Positions 47,296 to 58,449 of a stretch of 64,000 nt of DNA are shown in pieces. This DNA is from Streptomyces atratus (GTDB lineage Bacteria; Actinomycetota; Actinomycetes; Streptomycetales; Streptomycetaceae). A program made the translations under genes and the position numbers. The first letter of the stretch is position 1, and the number at the start of each line of letters is the position of its first letter. Under the pieces are notes generated by a model, which was given only the letters and a program-made list of their open reading frames with translations, was not told where the DNA came from and did no database searches. Location: the NCBI RefSeq assembly GCF_014648655.1, contig NZ_BMRN01000002.1:379813-443812 (forward strand), given 5' to 3'.

Positions 47296-47411
47296 TCACG
47301 CTTGGTGCGCCGCACCCGCGTGGCGAACGCAGGTTCGGTGTGCGGCGCGGGGGCCGGGCAGGGGCGGGAGAGAGGGCCCGCTGGTCCGTTCCGGCGGTTA
47401 CATCAGAAAGC

Positions 47412-47678
47412 TCAGCCCTGGAGGGAGGCAACCTTGGAGGCCAGCGCCGACTTCTTGTTGGCGGCGGCGTTCTTGTGGATGACACCCTTCGAGACGGCCT
47501 TGTCGAGCGCGCGGGAGGCGTCGCGAGCGGCCGTGGTGGCCTTCTCGACGTCACCGGCGACGGCAGCCTCACGGGCCTTGCGGATAGCGGTCTTGAGCGA
47601 GGACTTGACGGCCTTGTTGCGCAGGCGCGCCTTCTCGTTCGTCTTGTTCCGCTTGATCTGGGACTTGATGTTCGCCAC
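47412..47678 (-). CDS. rpsT: 30S ribosomal protein S20
   Basis: 88 residues, three-helix basic protein binding 16S r[23 protein letters not shown], then [20 protein letters not shown] are diagnostic. Start GTG at 47678. A TTGACA lies on the same strand near 47750-47755 but without a good -10. It is divergent from lepA. Confidence 0.97.
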   Translation of the reverse strand: MANIKSQIKRNKTNEKARLRNKAVKSSLKTAIRKAREAAVAGDVEKATTAARDASRALDKAVSKGVIHKNAAANKKSALASKVASLQG

Positions 47679-47893
47679 GAAAGAGCCTTTTCAGGTTCGT
47701 TGGATCTTCGATGTGCGCCCCACGGCCTGAGAGAGTCGCGAGGCACAGCTGTCAACGGTACCAGCCCTGCTCCGACCGGCCCAAACCGGTCTCCGCCCCG
47801 CAACCATGGGACGATGGAGGCTACGTATCGATCCGACCGAACCGACATCGACCCGAGACACGGCGTTCGGCGTCTCAAGAATCAGGACCCTGC

Positions 47894-49768
47894 GTGCCCG
47901 CGACTCCTACCAACGTGCCCGAGCCGAGCCGTACCGACCCGGCGTTGATCCGCAACTTCTGCATCATCGCGCACATCGACCACGGCAAGTCGACCCTTGC
48001 CGACCGGATGCTTCAGCTGACGGGCGTGGTCGACCAGCGGCAGATGCGCGCTCAGTACCTCGACCGGATGGACATCGAGCGCGAGCGCGGCATCACCATC
48101 AAGTCCCAGGCGGTACGTCTGCCCTGGGCGCCCAACACGGGCGAGGACCAGGGTCGCACCCACGTCCTCAACATGATCGACACCCCGGGCCACGTGGACT
48201 TCACCTACGAGGTCTCCCGCTCGCTCGCCGCCTGCGAGGGCACGGTTCTGCTGGTCGACGCCGCGCAGGGCATCGAGGCCCAGACACTGGCCAACCTCTA
48301 CCTGGCGATGGAGAACGACCTCACCATCGTGCCGGTGCTCAACAAGATCGACCTGCCGGCCGCGCAGCCCGAGAAGTTCTCCGAGGAGCTGGCCAATCTC
48401 ATCGGCTGCCAGCCGGAGGACGTGCTCAGGGTCTCCGCGAAGACCGGTGTCGGCGTGGACGCGCTGCTCGACCGGGTGGTCAAGGACGTCCCGGCCCCGA
48501 TCGGCAGGGCCGACGCCCCCGCCCGCGCGATGATCTTCGACTCGGTCTACGACTCGTACCGGGGCGTCGTCACGTACGTCCGTGTCGTCGACGGTCAGCT
48601 CAACAAGCGTGAGCGCATCAGGATGATGTCCACCGGCGCCACCCACGAGCTGCTGGAGATCGGGGTCTCCTCCCCGGAGATGACCCCGGCCGACGGCCTC
48701 GGTGTGGGCGAAGTGGGCTACATCATCACCGGTGTGAAGGACGTCCGGCAGTCCAAGGTCGGTGACACGATCACCTCCCTGAACAAGGGCGCGACCGAGG
48801 CGCTGGGCGGCTACAAGGACCCCAAGCCGATGGTGTTCTCGGGCCTGTACCCGCTGGACGGCTCGGACTACCCGGACCTGCGCGAGGCGCTCGACAAGCT
48901 CCAGCTCAACGACGCCGCCCTGGTGTACGAGCCGGAGACCTCCGCCGCGCTCGGCTTCGGCTTCCGCGTCGGCTTCCTCGGTCTGCTCCACCTCGATGTG
49001 ATCCGCGAGCGGCTGGAGCGCGAGTTCGGTCTCGAACTCATCGCCACCGCGCCCAACGTGGTCTACCGCGTCGAGATGGAGGACGGCACCGAGCACACCG
49101 TCACCAACCCGAGCGAATTCCCCGAGGGCAAGATCGACAAGGTGCACGAGCCCGTCGTGCGCGCCACGGTCCTGGCCCCCAGTGAGTTCATCGGCGCGAT
49201 CATGGAGCTCTGCCAGAACCGGCGCGGCACCCTGCTCGGCATGGACTACCTCTCCGAGGACCGGGTCGAGATCCGCTACACCCTGCCGCTCGCCGAGATC
49301 GTCTTCGACTTCTTCGACCAGCTGAAGTCCAAGACGCGGGGTTACGCCTCCCTCGACTACGAGCCCACCGGCGAGCAGTCCGCCCAGCTCGTCAAGGTCG
49401 ACATCCTGTTGCACGGCGACAAGGTCGACGCGTTCTCCGCGGTCACGCACAAGGACAAGGCGTACGCCTACGGCGTGCGGCTCGTCGCCAAGCTGCGCGA
49501 GCTCATCCCGCGGCAGAACTTCGAGGTGCCGATCCAGGCCGCCATCGGCTCCCGGGTCATCGCCCGTGAGACCGTCCGCGCCATCCGCAAGGACGTTCTC
49601 GCCAAGTGCTACGGCGGTGACATCTCCCGTAAGCGGAAGCTGCTGGAGAAGCAGAAGGAAGGCAAGAAGCGGATGAAGATGGTCGGCAATGTGGAGGTGC
49701 CGCAGGAGGCCTTCATCGCCGTGCTGTCGACGGACGAGTCGGGCGGGGACGGCAAGGCCAAGAAGTAG
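47894..49768 (+). CDS. lepA: Elongation factor 4 (LepA)
   Basis: 624 residues; a translational GTPase that back-translocates or aids ribosome assembly. G1 AHIDHGKST, switch region [11 protein letters not shown]3 DTPGHVDF and G4 NKIDLP are present. The LepA-specific C-terminal domain has [17 protein letters not shown]. Start GTG at 47894 with AGGAC upstream. The last 15 residues are a short Lys/Gly tail. It stands alone between rpsT and the acyl-CoA ligase. Confidence 0.97.
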   Translation: MPATPTNVPEPSRTDPALIRNFCIIAHIDHGKSTLADRMLQLTGVVDQRQMRAQYLDRMDIERERGITIKSQAVRLPWAPNTGEDQGRTHVLNMIDTPGHVDFTYEVSRSLAACEGTVLLVDAAQGIEAQTLANLYLAMENDLTIVPVLNKIDLPAAQPEKFSEELANLIGCQPEDVLRVSAKTGVGVDALLDRVVKDVPAPIGRADAPARAMIFDSVYDSYRGVVTYVRVVDGQLNKRERIRMMSTGATHELLEIGVSSPEMTPADGLGVGEVGYIITGVKDVRQSKVGDTITSLNKGATEALGGYKDPKPMVFSGLYPLDGSDYPDLREALDKLQLNDAALVYEPETSAALGFGFRVGFLGLLHLDVIRERLEREFGLELIATAPNVVYRVEMEDGTEHTVTNPSEFPEGKIDKVHEPVVRATVLAPSEFIGAIMELCQNRRGTLLGMDYLSEDRVEIRYTLPLAEIVFDFFDQLKSKTRGYASLDYEPTGEQSAQLVKVDILLHGDKVDAFSAVTHKDKAYAYGVRLVAKLRELIPRQNFEVPIQAAIGSRVIARETVRAIRKDVLAKCYGGDISRKRKLLEKQKEGKKRMKMVGNVEVPQEAFIAVLSTDESGGDGKAKK

Positions 49769-49835
49769 CTTCCGCCGCAAGGCCGAGAAGCAACTCCCGC
49801 CCCGGTTCCGTCCGCACCTACCCGGTGGTAGCCCA

Positions 49836-49877
49836 ACGGGCCCCTGCGTCGCAGCGCGCTGCGACGCAGGGGCCCGT
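49836..49877 (+). terminator. Perfect palindromic terminator after lepA
   Basis: ACGGGCCCCTGCGTCGCAGC is followed directly by its exact complement, a 42-base perfect palindrome, and then by TTGTT. It is one of the strongest stems in the window. Confidence 0.9.
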
Positions 49878-50131
49878 TTGTTATGAAGCGGCGGCCCATA
49901 GCCCCTTACGCGGCGGACGCGGGCGCTCTACCCTGATCACGGCCTCGTAGTTACTCGCCAGTTAAACAAGTGGGGCCGGGCGCCGCAGGACAAGCAACAG
50001 GACAAGCACCGCAGGACCAGGTAACGCAGGACCGAGCGCACGGGGTGCGCGGGAAAACACGTAGGAACAAGCAGCAGTCAGCAGCAATCAGCAGCCGGTC
50101 GTGAAGCACTGCCGCAGGCCCGGAGGATGTC
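49878..50131. other. Repeat-rich leader before the acyl-CoA ligase
   Basis: Between 49985 and 50100 short purine/C motifs recur: AGGACAAGCA twice, CGCAGGACC twice, and CAGCAGTCAGCAGCAATCAG. No coding frame or hairpin was recognised. CTACCCT at 49929-49935 may be part of a promoter. Confidence 0.4.
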
Positions 50132-52021
<1,890 letters not shown>

Positions 52022-52040
52022 TACGGGTCCTCACCGACCG

Positions 52041-52055
52041 GCCGCACGGTGCGGC
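52041..52055 (+). terminator. Short hairpin after the acyl-CoA ligase
   Basis: GCCGCA and TGCGGC pair around CGG and a TTTTT run follows within 20 bases. It is a weak but plausible terminator. Confidence 0.45.
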
Positions 52056-52065
52056 TGCTTCCGTT

Positions 52066-52197
52066 TTTCTCTGCTCACTTTCTCTGCTCACTTCGGCAAC
52101 TCGTTGCTTATGAGCATGGTCCATCTGTCACTCTGTCGGTGTCGTCAGCGGCGCCCAGCGAGAACAGAACGAGAACAGACAGACAGAGCGAGAACAG
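52066..52197 (+). repeat. Two sets of short repeats upstream of the SpoIIE-like gene
   Basis: TTTCTCTGCTCAC is repeated head to tail (52066-52078, 52079-52091). CGAGAACAG occurs three times (52159, 52170, 52189) just before the ribosome site. These could be regulatory sites for the phosphatase gene. Confidence 0.6.
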
Positions 52198-52212
52198 GTC
52201 AGGAGCTGCACC

Positions 52213-54162
52213 GTGGGGCCCATTCCCTTGCAGCGGGACATCGTCCAGCGTCCCGGTATCACCGTCGGTCATGCGGATGCGCGGCCGGTCGCCCGTACGT
52301 CCTTGCCCGGAAACCTCCTCGCGCCCTCCGCCGCCCGCCGGTTCGTCCAGGCAGCACTGACCGAGTGGACCGGGCTGGGACTGCCGGCGGCCGTGGGCTT
52401 CAGCGAACGTCTGGCCGATGATGCGGCGGTCGTCGTCAGCGAGCTGGTCACCAACGCGGTCGTGCACGCCGGGACCAATGTCGAGCTGCTCTGCCGGCTC
52501 GAGGAGGCCGCCGAGGACGAGGCCGCGGCCCTGGTGCTGGAGGTCTCCGACCACCACCCGGCCCGTGCCGTACGCAGCGATCGCCCGGAGGCCGGCAGCG
52601 CGACGGACGCGGCGGACACGGCGGAGGGCGATGCCCCCACCGGCCCCGAGGAGCCCGCCGAGTACGGTCGCGGGCTCCAGCTCGTCGGCACCCTCGCCGA
52701 GCGCTGGGGCATCACCTACCGCACCGGCCTCAAGACCGTCTGGGCCCGGCTTCCCGTCGACGACTGGAACCCGTTCCCCGATCCGTCGGCCGAGTCCGGA
52801 TTCCAGCAGGGGCTGCGCGCAGCCGAGCTGCTCGCCCCCACCGCCCGGCGGGCCCTGCGCGACGGCGCGGACTGGGCCGGCCGCGGCGCGCTCTCGTTCC
52901 TCGCCGAGGCCTCGGACCTGCTCGCAGGCCAGCTCGACGAGGACATAGTCGCGGCGCTCGCGGGACAGTTACTGGTGCCCAGACTCGCCGACTGGTGCGC
53001 GATCTGGCTGGAGCCCGAGAACGGCGGCCCCGCGGCCGTCCCCCGGCTCGCCAGCGCCTGGCACCGGGACGAGGCCGAGACCGGGCAGCTGCGTACGGTG
53101 CTGGAGCAGGACCCGATCCGGCTGCCCGAGCGGGTGGGCACCGGGCCCGTCTCCATGCCCTGGCCCGGCGGCGAGGAGGACGGCGGGGAATCCGACGGGA
53201 GTGCCGGATCCGCTCTCGCCTACCGGATCACATCGGGCGGCCGGACACTCGGCGCCGTACTGCTCGGCCGGGAGGGCACGGCACGCGTCCCCGACGAAGT
53301 GACCGCCCTGATCGAGGACTTCGTACGCCGTGTCGGCCTCGCCGTCGGAGCCGCTCGCGCCTACACCCGGCAGGCCACCATCAGCCGCATCCTGCAGCGC
53401 GCACTGCTGCCCAGCAAGGTCGCCGACATACCCGGCGTCACCAGCTCACTGGTGTACGAGCCCAGCGACGACGGGGTCGTCGGCGGCGACTTCTACGACA
53501 TCTTCCCGTGTCCCGGCGACCGCTGGTGCTTCGTCCTCGGTGATGTACAGGGCAGCGGCCCCGAAGCCGCCGTCGTCACCGGCCTCGCCAGGCCCTGGCT
53601 GCGGCTGCTGGCCCGTGAGGGGTTCGGCGTCGGCGAAGTGCTGGACCGGCTCAACCGGCTGCTCCTCGACGATGCGATGGAGGCCGCCGAGGCGGCCGCG
53701 CTCATGGTGGCCGCGGCGGGCGGCCAGCAGACGGCGGACACCGGGCAGTCCCGCTTTCTCTCCCTGCTGTACGGGGAACTCGTGCCGCTGCCCGGCGGCG
53801 GAGTGCGCTGCACCCTCGCCAGCGCCGGCCACCCGCTGCCGCTGCTGCTGCGCCCCGACGGCGAGGTGCGCCCGGCCGCCGAGCCGCAGATGCTGCTCGG
53901 AATCTTCGACGACGTCGCGTACGAGAGCCAGAGCTTCGAGCTGGCGCCCGGCGACAGCCTGCTGTGCGTCACGGACGGCGTGACGGAGCGGCGCTCCGGG
54001 GCGCTGATGTTCGATGACGGGGACGGTCTGGCCCGGGCGCTGGCCGACTGTGCCGGGCTGTCGGCGGACGGGATCGCGGGCCGGATCAATCGGGCCGTGC
54101 ACGAATTCGCCGAGCGGCCGCCCGATGACGATCTGGCGCTGCTGGTGCTGCAGGCGGGGTGA
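52213..54162 (+). CDS. SpoIIE/PP2C-type phosphatase with N-terminal anti-sigma kinase-like domain; one TTA codon
   Basis: 649 residues. The N-terminal HATPase (SpoIIAB/RsbW-like) domain has SELVTNAVVHAG near 76-87 and GRGLQLVGTLAERWG. A GAF-like middle follows. The C-terminal PP2C domain has GGDFYDIF near 424, VLGDVQGSG, LASAGHPLPLL, VTDGVTERR and PDDDLALLVL. Such fusions control partner-switching sigma factors. Codon 253 (52969-52971) is TTA, the rare Leu codon that needs the bldA tRNA, so the full protein is expected only when bldA is active, typically late in development. GTG at 52213 with AGGAG seven bases upstream. No anti-anti-sigma gene lies nearby. Confidence 0.92.
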   Translation: MGPIPLQRDIVQRPGITVGHADARPVARTSLPGNLLAPSAARRFVQAALTEWTGLGLPAAVGFSERLADDAAVVVSELVTNAVVHAGTNVELLCRLEEAAEDEAAALVLEVSDHHPARAVRSDRPEAGSATDAADTAEGDAPTGPEEPAEYGRGLQLVGTLAERWGITYRTGLKTVWARLPVDDWNPFPDPSAESGFQQGLRAAELLAPTARRALRDGADWAGRGALSFLAEASDLLAGQLDEDIVAALAGQLLVPRLADWCAIWLEPENGGPAAVPRLASAWHRDEAETGQLRTVLEQDPIRLPERVGTGPVSMPWPGGEEDGGESDGSAGSALAYRITSGGRTLGAVLLGREGTARVPDEVTALIEDFVRRVGLAVGAARAYTRQATISRILQRALLPSKVADIPGVTSSLVYEPSDDGVVGGDFYDIFPCPGDRWCFVLGDVQGSGPEAAVVTGLARPWLRLLAREGFGVGEVLDRLNRLLLDDAMEAAEAAALMVAAAGGQQTADTGQSRFLSLLYGELVPLPGGGVRCTLASAGHPLPLLLRPDGEVRPAAEPQMLLGIFDDVAYESQSFELAPGDSLLCVTDGVTERRSGALMFDDGDGLARALADCAGLSADGIAGRINRAVHEFAERPPDDDLALLVLQAG

Positions 54163-54288
54163 GGGCGCGGCGGGGCGCCCGGGGGCGCTTGCCGCGGTCC
54201 GGGTGCGGCGGCGCGGTCCGCGGGCGCGTGACCTTCGTGATCATGGACGTGGCTCGGAGGTCCCCGGCGGCGAGTGACAATGGGCGGT

Positions 54289-55521
54289 ATGCCTTCCGTA
54301 CTGCCCGATGGTGAACCCGTACCCGACGACGGGGCGCTGCCCCGCCACGCCCTGGAAGGCGCCGCCGGCCGGCCGCTCGGTTTCTACCTGCATGTGCCCT
54401 ACTGTGCGACCCGCTGCGGCTACTGCGACTTCAACACCTACACGGCCACCGAGCTGCGCGGCTCCGGCGGTGCGCTGGCCTCCCGGGACAACTACGCAGC
54501 CCATCTGATCGGCGAGGTCCGCCAGGCCCGCAAGGTCCTCGGTGACGATCCGCGTCAGGTCCGTACGGTCTTCGTCGGCGGCGGCACACCCACCCTGCTG
54601 GCCGCCGCAGACCTGGTACGGATGCTGGGGGCGATCCGCGAGGAGTTCGGGCTCGCGGACGATGCCGAGATCACCACCGAGGCCAACCCGGAATCCGTCG
54701 ATCCGGCGTATCTGGCCGAGCTGCGGGAGGGCGGCTTCAACCGGATCTCGTTCGGGATGCAGAGCGCGCGGCAGCATGTGCTGAAGATCCTGGACCGTAC
54801 ACATACGCCGGGGCGGCCCGAGGCGTGTGTCGCCGAGGCGCGGGAGGCGGGCTTCGAGCACGTCAACCTCGATCTGATCTACGGCACGCCCGGGGAGTCC
54901 GACGACGACTGGCGGGCCTCGCTGGACGCGGCGATCGGTGCGGGGCCGGACCATGTGTCCGCGTACGCGCTGATCGTCGAGGAGGGGACGCAGCTGGCCC
55001 GGCGGATCCGGCGCGGCGAGATCCCGATGACCGATGACGACGCCCATGCGGACCGGTATCTGATCGCGGACGAGGCGATGGCCGCGGCGGGCTTCTCCTG
55101 GTACGAGGTATCGAACTGGGCCCGCACGCCCGAGGGCCGGTGCCTGCACAACGAGCTGTACTGGCGCGGCGCCGACTGGTGGGGCGCCGGTCCCGGGGCG
55201 CACAGCCATGTCGGCGGGGTGCGCTGGTGGAACGTGAAGCATCCTGGGGCGTATGCGCAGGCTCTGGCCGAGGGACGGTCGCCGGGGGCCGGGCGCGAGA
55301 TCCTCTCCGCCGAGGACCGGCGGGTCGAGCGGATCCTGCTGGAGCTGCGGCTCGTGGACGGGTGTCCGTTGTCGCTGCTGGCACCGGCGGGGCTGGCCGC
55401 GGCGGGACGGGCGGTGGAGGACGGGCTGCTGGAGCGGGCGCCGTATGGAGAGGGACGGGCGGTGCTCACGTTGCGGGGGCGGTTGCTGGCGGATGCGGTG
55501 GTGCGGGATCTGGTGGACTGA
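54289..55521 (+). CDS. hemW: Radical SAM heme chaperone HemW
   Basis: 410 residues. The radical-SAM cluster ligands are in YCATRCGYCDFNTYT (CxxxCxxC, near 38-46). VFVGGGTPTLL, EANPESVDP, FGMQSARQHVLKIL and LDLIYGTPGES follow. HemW binds heme and is often misnamed oxygen-independent coproporphyrinogen oxidase; the extra cysteine pattern of HemN is lacking. Start at ATG 54289; an in-frame GTG lies at 54274. It is followed by a hairpin, and lies next to the hrcA-dnaJ region as in many Gram-positives. Confidence 0.92.
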   Translation: MPSVLPDGEPVPDDGALPRHALEGAAGRPLGFYLHVPYCATRCGYCDFNTYTATELRGSGGALASRDNYAAHLIGEVRQARKVLGDDPRQVRTVFVGGGTPTLLAAADLVRMLGAIREEFGLADDAEITTEANPESVDPAYLAELREGGFNRISFGMQSARQHVLKILDRTHTPGRPEACVAEAREAGFEHVNLDLIYGTPGESDDDWRASLDAAIGAGPDHVSAYALIVEEGTQLARRIRRGEIPMTDDDAHADRYLIADEAMAAAGFSWYEVSNWARTPEGRCLHNELYWRGADWWGAGPGAHSHVGGVRWWNVKHPGAYAQALAEGRSPGAGREILSAEDRRVERILLELRLVDGCPLSLLAPAGLAAAGRAVEDGLLERAPYGEGRAVLTLRGRLLADAVVRDLVD

Positions 55522-55617
55522 GAGGGCAGGCGCGGCGCCGGGCGGGGTGCGGGTGCGCCTGCGGCGGGCCTGTTCCCCCGCCCGCTCCTTCCCGTAACCG
55601 GGGGCTCCGCCCGCGGA

Positions 55618-55643
55618 CCCTCCGCTCCTCGAACGCCGGAGGG
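55618..55643. terminator. Hairpin between convergent hemW and DUF3097 genes
   Basis: CCCTCCG and CGGAGGG pair around a 12-base loop, midway between the two convergent genes. Confidence 0.6.
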
Positions 55644-55665
55644 GCTGGGAGGTCCGGCGGAGGGG

Positions 55666-56487
55666 CTACTGAGGCGGCGCCGTCACGAAGTCGATCAGGT
55701 GCTCCACGGAGCCGAGCAGTGCCGGTTCCAGATCCCGGTACGAGCGCACCGTGGACAGGATTCGCTGCCAGGCCGTACCCGTGTTCTCCGGCCAGCCCAG
55801 CGCGCGGCACACGCCCGTCTTCCAGTCCTGGCCGCGCGGGACCACCGGCCAGGCGGCGATGCCCACGGACGACGGCTTCACCGCCTCCCACACGTCGATG
55901 TAGGGGTGGCCGACCACCAGCACGTTCGCGTCCGAGACCTGGGAGGCGATCCGGGACTCCTTGGAGCCCGGGACCAGGTGGTCGACCAGGACACCCAGCC
56001 TGGCGTCCGGGCCGGGGGAGAACTCGCGCACGATGGCCGGGAGGTCGTCGATGCCCTCGAGGTATTCGACGACCACGCCCTCGATCCGCAGGTCGTCGCC
56101 CCAGACCCGCTCGACCAGCTCCGCGTCGTGGCGGCCCTCCACATAGATCCGGCCCGCCCGCGCGACCCGGGCGCGCGCCCCGGGGACTGCGACCGAACCC
56201 GATGCCGTACGCGTGGGGCGTACGGGACCGGCCGCCGACGGGCGCACGAGCGTGACCACCCGGCCCTCCAGCAGGAAGCCGCGCGGCTCCATCGGGAACA
56301 CCCGGTGCTTGCCGAAGCGGTCCTCCAGGGTCACCGTCGGACCCTGGGCCGTCTTCTCGCAGCGGATCACCGCACCGCAGAATCCCGTGGAGACCTCCTC
56401 CACGACCAGATCGGGATCGGCGGGGACCTCGGGAACGGGGGCGGACTTCTTCCACGGCGGGGTCAGGTCCGGCTGATAGCTGCGCAT
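55666..56487 (-). CDS. DUF3097 family protein
   Basis: 273 residues. N-terminal small beta domain (FGKHRVFPMEPRGFLLEGRV), then a Toprim-like alpha/beta part: RIYVEGRHDAELVERVWGDD carries the glutamate typical of Toprim, and LGVLVDHLVPGSKES the DxD-like acid. This suggests a nucleic-acid or nucleotide metal site, but no activity has been shown for the family to my knowledge. The ATG at 56487 begins MRSYQPDLTPPW. It is 25 bases downstream of the MBL hydrolase on the same strand, so they are probably cotranscribed. Confidence 0.88.
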   Translation of the reverse strand: MRSYQPDLTPPWKKSAPVPEVPADPDLVVEEVSTGFCGAVIRCEKTAQGPTVTLEDRFGKHRVFPMEPRGFLLEGRVVTLVRPSAAGPVRPTRTASGSVAVPGARARVARAGRIYVEGRHDAELVERVWGDDLRIEGVVVEYLEGIDDLPAIVREFSPGPDARLGVLVDHLVPGSKESRIASQVSDANVLVVGHPYIDVWEAVKPSSVGIAAWPVVPRGQDWKTGVCRALGWPENTGTAWQRILSTVRSYRDLEPALLGSVEHLIDFVTAPPQ

Positions 56488-56512
56488 CGGATGACGATAA
56501 GACGACAACACG

Positions 56513-57235
56513 TCACGACACGCCGAAGAGGACGGCCAGTTGGTCACGCTGGTCCCTGACGAACGCCGCGTCCACCACCGCTCCGTGCCCCGGAACGTAC
56601 ACCGCGTCCTCGCCGCCCAGCGCCAGCAGCCGGTCCAGCGCGGCCGGCCAGCGGGACGGGACGGCGTCCCGTCCGGCCTGCGGTTCGCCGGACTCCTCGA
56701 CCAGGTCGCCGCAGAGCACCACCGCGGGGGAGCCGGGGACGAGCACCGCCAGATCGTGACCGCTGTGGGCGGGCCCCGCGTTCGCCAGCAGCACCTGACG
56801 GCCGCCGCCCAGATCGAGCGTCCACTCGCCGCGCACTTCATGGTGCGGCGCCACCAGCGCATCGATGGCCTCGGCCGCATCGCTTTCGGACACTCCGTGG
56901 CGCACCGCCGAGGCGTGCAGATCGTCCGCCCCGAGCTTCATCAGCCCGGCCATGCCGACTGCTCCGTACACCTGGGTGCCGGGGAACGCGGCGGTGCCCA
57001 GCACATGGTCGAAATGGGGGTGGCTGAGTGCGATATGCGTCACCCTCCGGCCGAGCAGGGCCTGTGCCTGGGCCCGTATTTCCTCACCTTCGCGGAGTGT
57101 TGATCCGGTGTCGCAGAGCAGCACTCCATCCGCTCCGACCACCAGCGCGACTGTCGCATCCCACCCGGGGAGGCGCCGTCGGCCCACTCCGTGACCGAGT
57201 CGCTCCCAGCCGAACTCTTCCCAAGAGGCGTCCAT
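56513..57235 (-). CDS. MBL-fold metallo-hydrolase
   Basis: 240 residues. The metal-binding HPHFDH is at 72-77, with the second and third sites in GPAHSGHDLAV and CGDLVEES, and YVPGHGAVVDA near the end. The family hydrolyses thioesters, phosphodiesters or lactams; the substrate here is unknown. GGACGCC-type purines precede the ATG at 57235. Divergent from hrcA, so its promoter shares the intergenic region with the CIRCE site. Confidence 0.88.
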   Translation of the reverse strand: MDASWEEFGWERLGHGVGRRRLPGWDATVALVVGADGVLLCDTGSTLREGEEIRAQAQALLGRRVTHIALSHPHFDHVLGTAAFPGTQVYGAVGMAGLMKLGADDLHASAVRHGVSESDAAEAIDALVAPHHEVRGEWTLDLGGGRQVLLANAGPAHSGHDLAVLVPGSPAVVLCGDLVEESGEPQAGRDAVPSRWPAALDRLLALGGEDAVYVPGHGAVVDAAFVRDQRDQLAVLFGVS

Positions 57236-57292
57236 ACCGCGACGCTATCGGCAACGACCTGCGCAGTCTCGCGGTAGCGTGACCGGTCGCCC

Positions 57293-57363
57293 TTGCTAGG
57301 CCCCCACTCGGCCGCCGTACACTGGCCGGGGGATTGCTGGCACTCGTGAGGACAGAGTGCCAG
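57293..57363 (+). promoter_or_regulatory. hrcA-dnaJ promoter with CIRCE operator
   Basis: TTGCTA (57293-57298), 19 bases, TACACT (57318-57323) form a vegetative promoter. CTGGCACTC, 9 bases, GAGTGCCAG (57337-57345 / 57355-57363) is a perfect CIRCE inverted repeat just after the expected start. HrcA should bind it and repress its own operon until heat stress. Confidence 0.9.
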
Positions 57364-57432
57364 GGGGATTCCTGGGAATGAAGCAGGAACGGCCCGAGAA
57401 CCACCGAGGAAACACAGCTGGAGGTGTGCGCG

Positions 57433-58449
57433 ATGCTCAGCGAACGCAGACTCGAAGTGCTGCGCGCCATCGTCCAGGACTATGTCGGCACCGAGGAGCC
57501 CGTGGGCTCCAAGGCGCTCACGGAGCGGCACAAGCTGGGGGTCTCCCCGGCCACCGTCCGCAACGACATGGCGGTGCTGGAGGACGAGGGCTTCATCGCC
57601 CAGCCCCACACCAGTGCGGGCCGCATCCCGACGGACAAGGGCTACCGGCTCTTCGTCGACAAGCTTGCGGGCGTCAAGCCCCTCTCGTCGCCGGAACGTC
57701 GTGCCATTCACAATTTCCTCGACGGCGCGGTCGACCTCGACGATGTCGTGGGCCGCACCGTACGGCTGCTCGCGCAGCTGACCCGGCAGGTCGCCGTCGT
57801 GCAGTACCCCTCGCTGACCCGGTCGACGGTTCGGCATGTGGAGCTGCTGTCACTGGCGGCCGCCCGGCTGATGCTCGTGCTGATCACGGACACCGGCCGG
57901 GTCGAGCAGCGCATGATCGACTGCCCAGCTCCGTTCGGTGAGACCTCTCTCGCCGATCTGCGGGCCCGGCTCAACAGCCGGGTCGTCGGACGCCGTTTCG
58001 CGGATGTCCCGCAGTTGGTGCAGGATCTGCCGGATTCCTTCGAGAGCGAGGACCGGGGAACCGTGTCCACCGTGCTCTCCACCCTGCTCGAAACCCTCGT
58101 CGAGGAGACGGAGGAGCGGCTGATGATCGGCGGCACCTCCAACCTCACCCGCTTCGGGCACGACTTCCCTGTGATGATCCGGCCGGTGCTGGAGGCATTG
58201 GAGGAGCAGGTCGTGCTGCTGAAGCTGCTCGGCGAGGCCAAGGACTCGGGCATGACCGTACGGATCGGGCACGAGAACGCCCACGAGGGGCTCAACTCCA
58301 CGTCCGTCGTCGCGGTCGGCTACGGTTCGGGCGACGAGGCAGTCGCCAAACTCGGCGTGGTCGGACCGACCCGCATGGACTACCCCGGAACGATGGGAGC
58401 GGTACGCGCAGTGGCACGTTACGTCGGACAGATCCTGGCGGAGTCGTAA
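57433..58449 (+). CDS. hrcA: Heat-inducible transcription repressor HrcA
   Basis: 338 residues. Winged-helix N terminus: [59 protein letters not shown]. The GAF-like middle and dimerisation region follow. It binds CIRCE and normally represses groE- and dnaJ-type operons with GroEL as modulator. ATG at 57433 is favoured because GGAGG ends eight bases upstream; the GTG at 57424 overlaps that GGAGG. Autoregulated through the CIRCE site upstream. The stop is adjacent to the dnaJ start. Confidence 0.97.
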   Translation: MLSERRLEVLRAIVQDYVGTEEPVGSKALTERHKLGVSPATVRNDMAVLEDEGFIAQPHTSAGRIPTDKGYRLFVDKLAGVKPLSSPERRAIHNFLDGAVDLDDVVGRTVRLLAQLTRQVAVVQYPSLTRSTVRHVELLSLAAARLMLVLITDTGRVEQRMIDCPAPFGETSLADLRARLNSRVVGRRFADVPQLVQDLPDSFESEDRGTVSTVLSTLLETLVEETEERLMIGGTSNLTRFGHDFPVMIRPVLEALEEQVVLLKLLGEAKDSGMTVRIGHENAHEGLNSTSVVAVGYGSGDEAVAKLGVVGPTRMDYPGTMGAVRAVARYVGQILAES

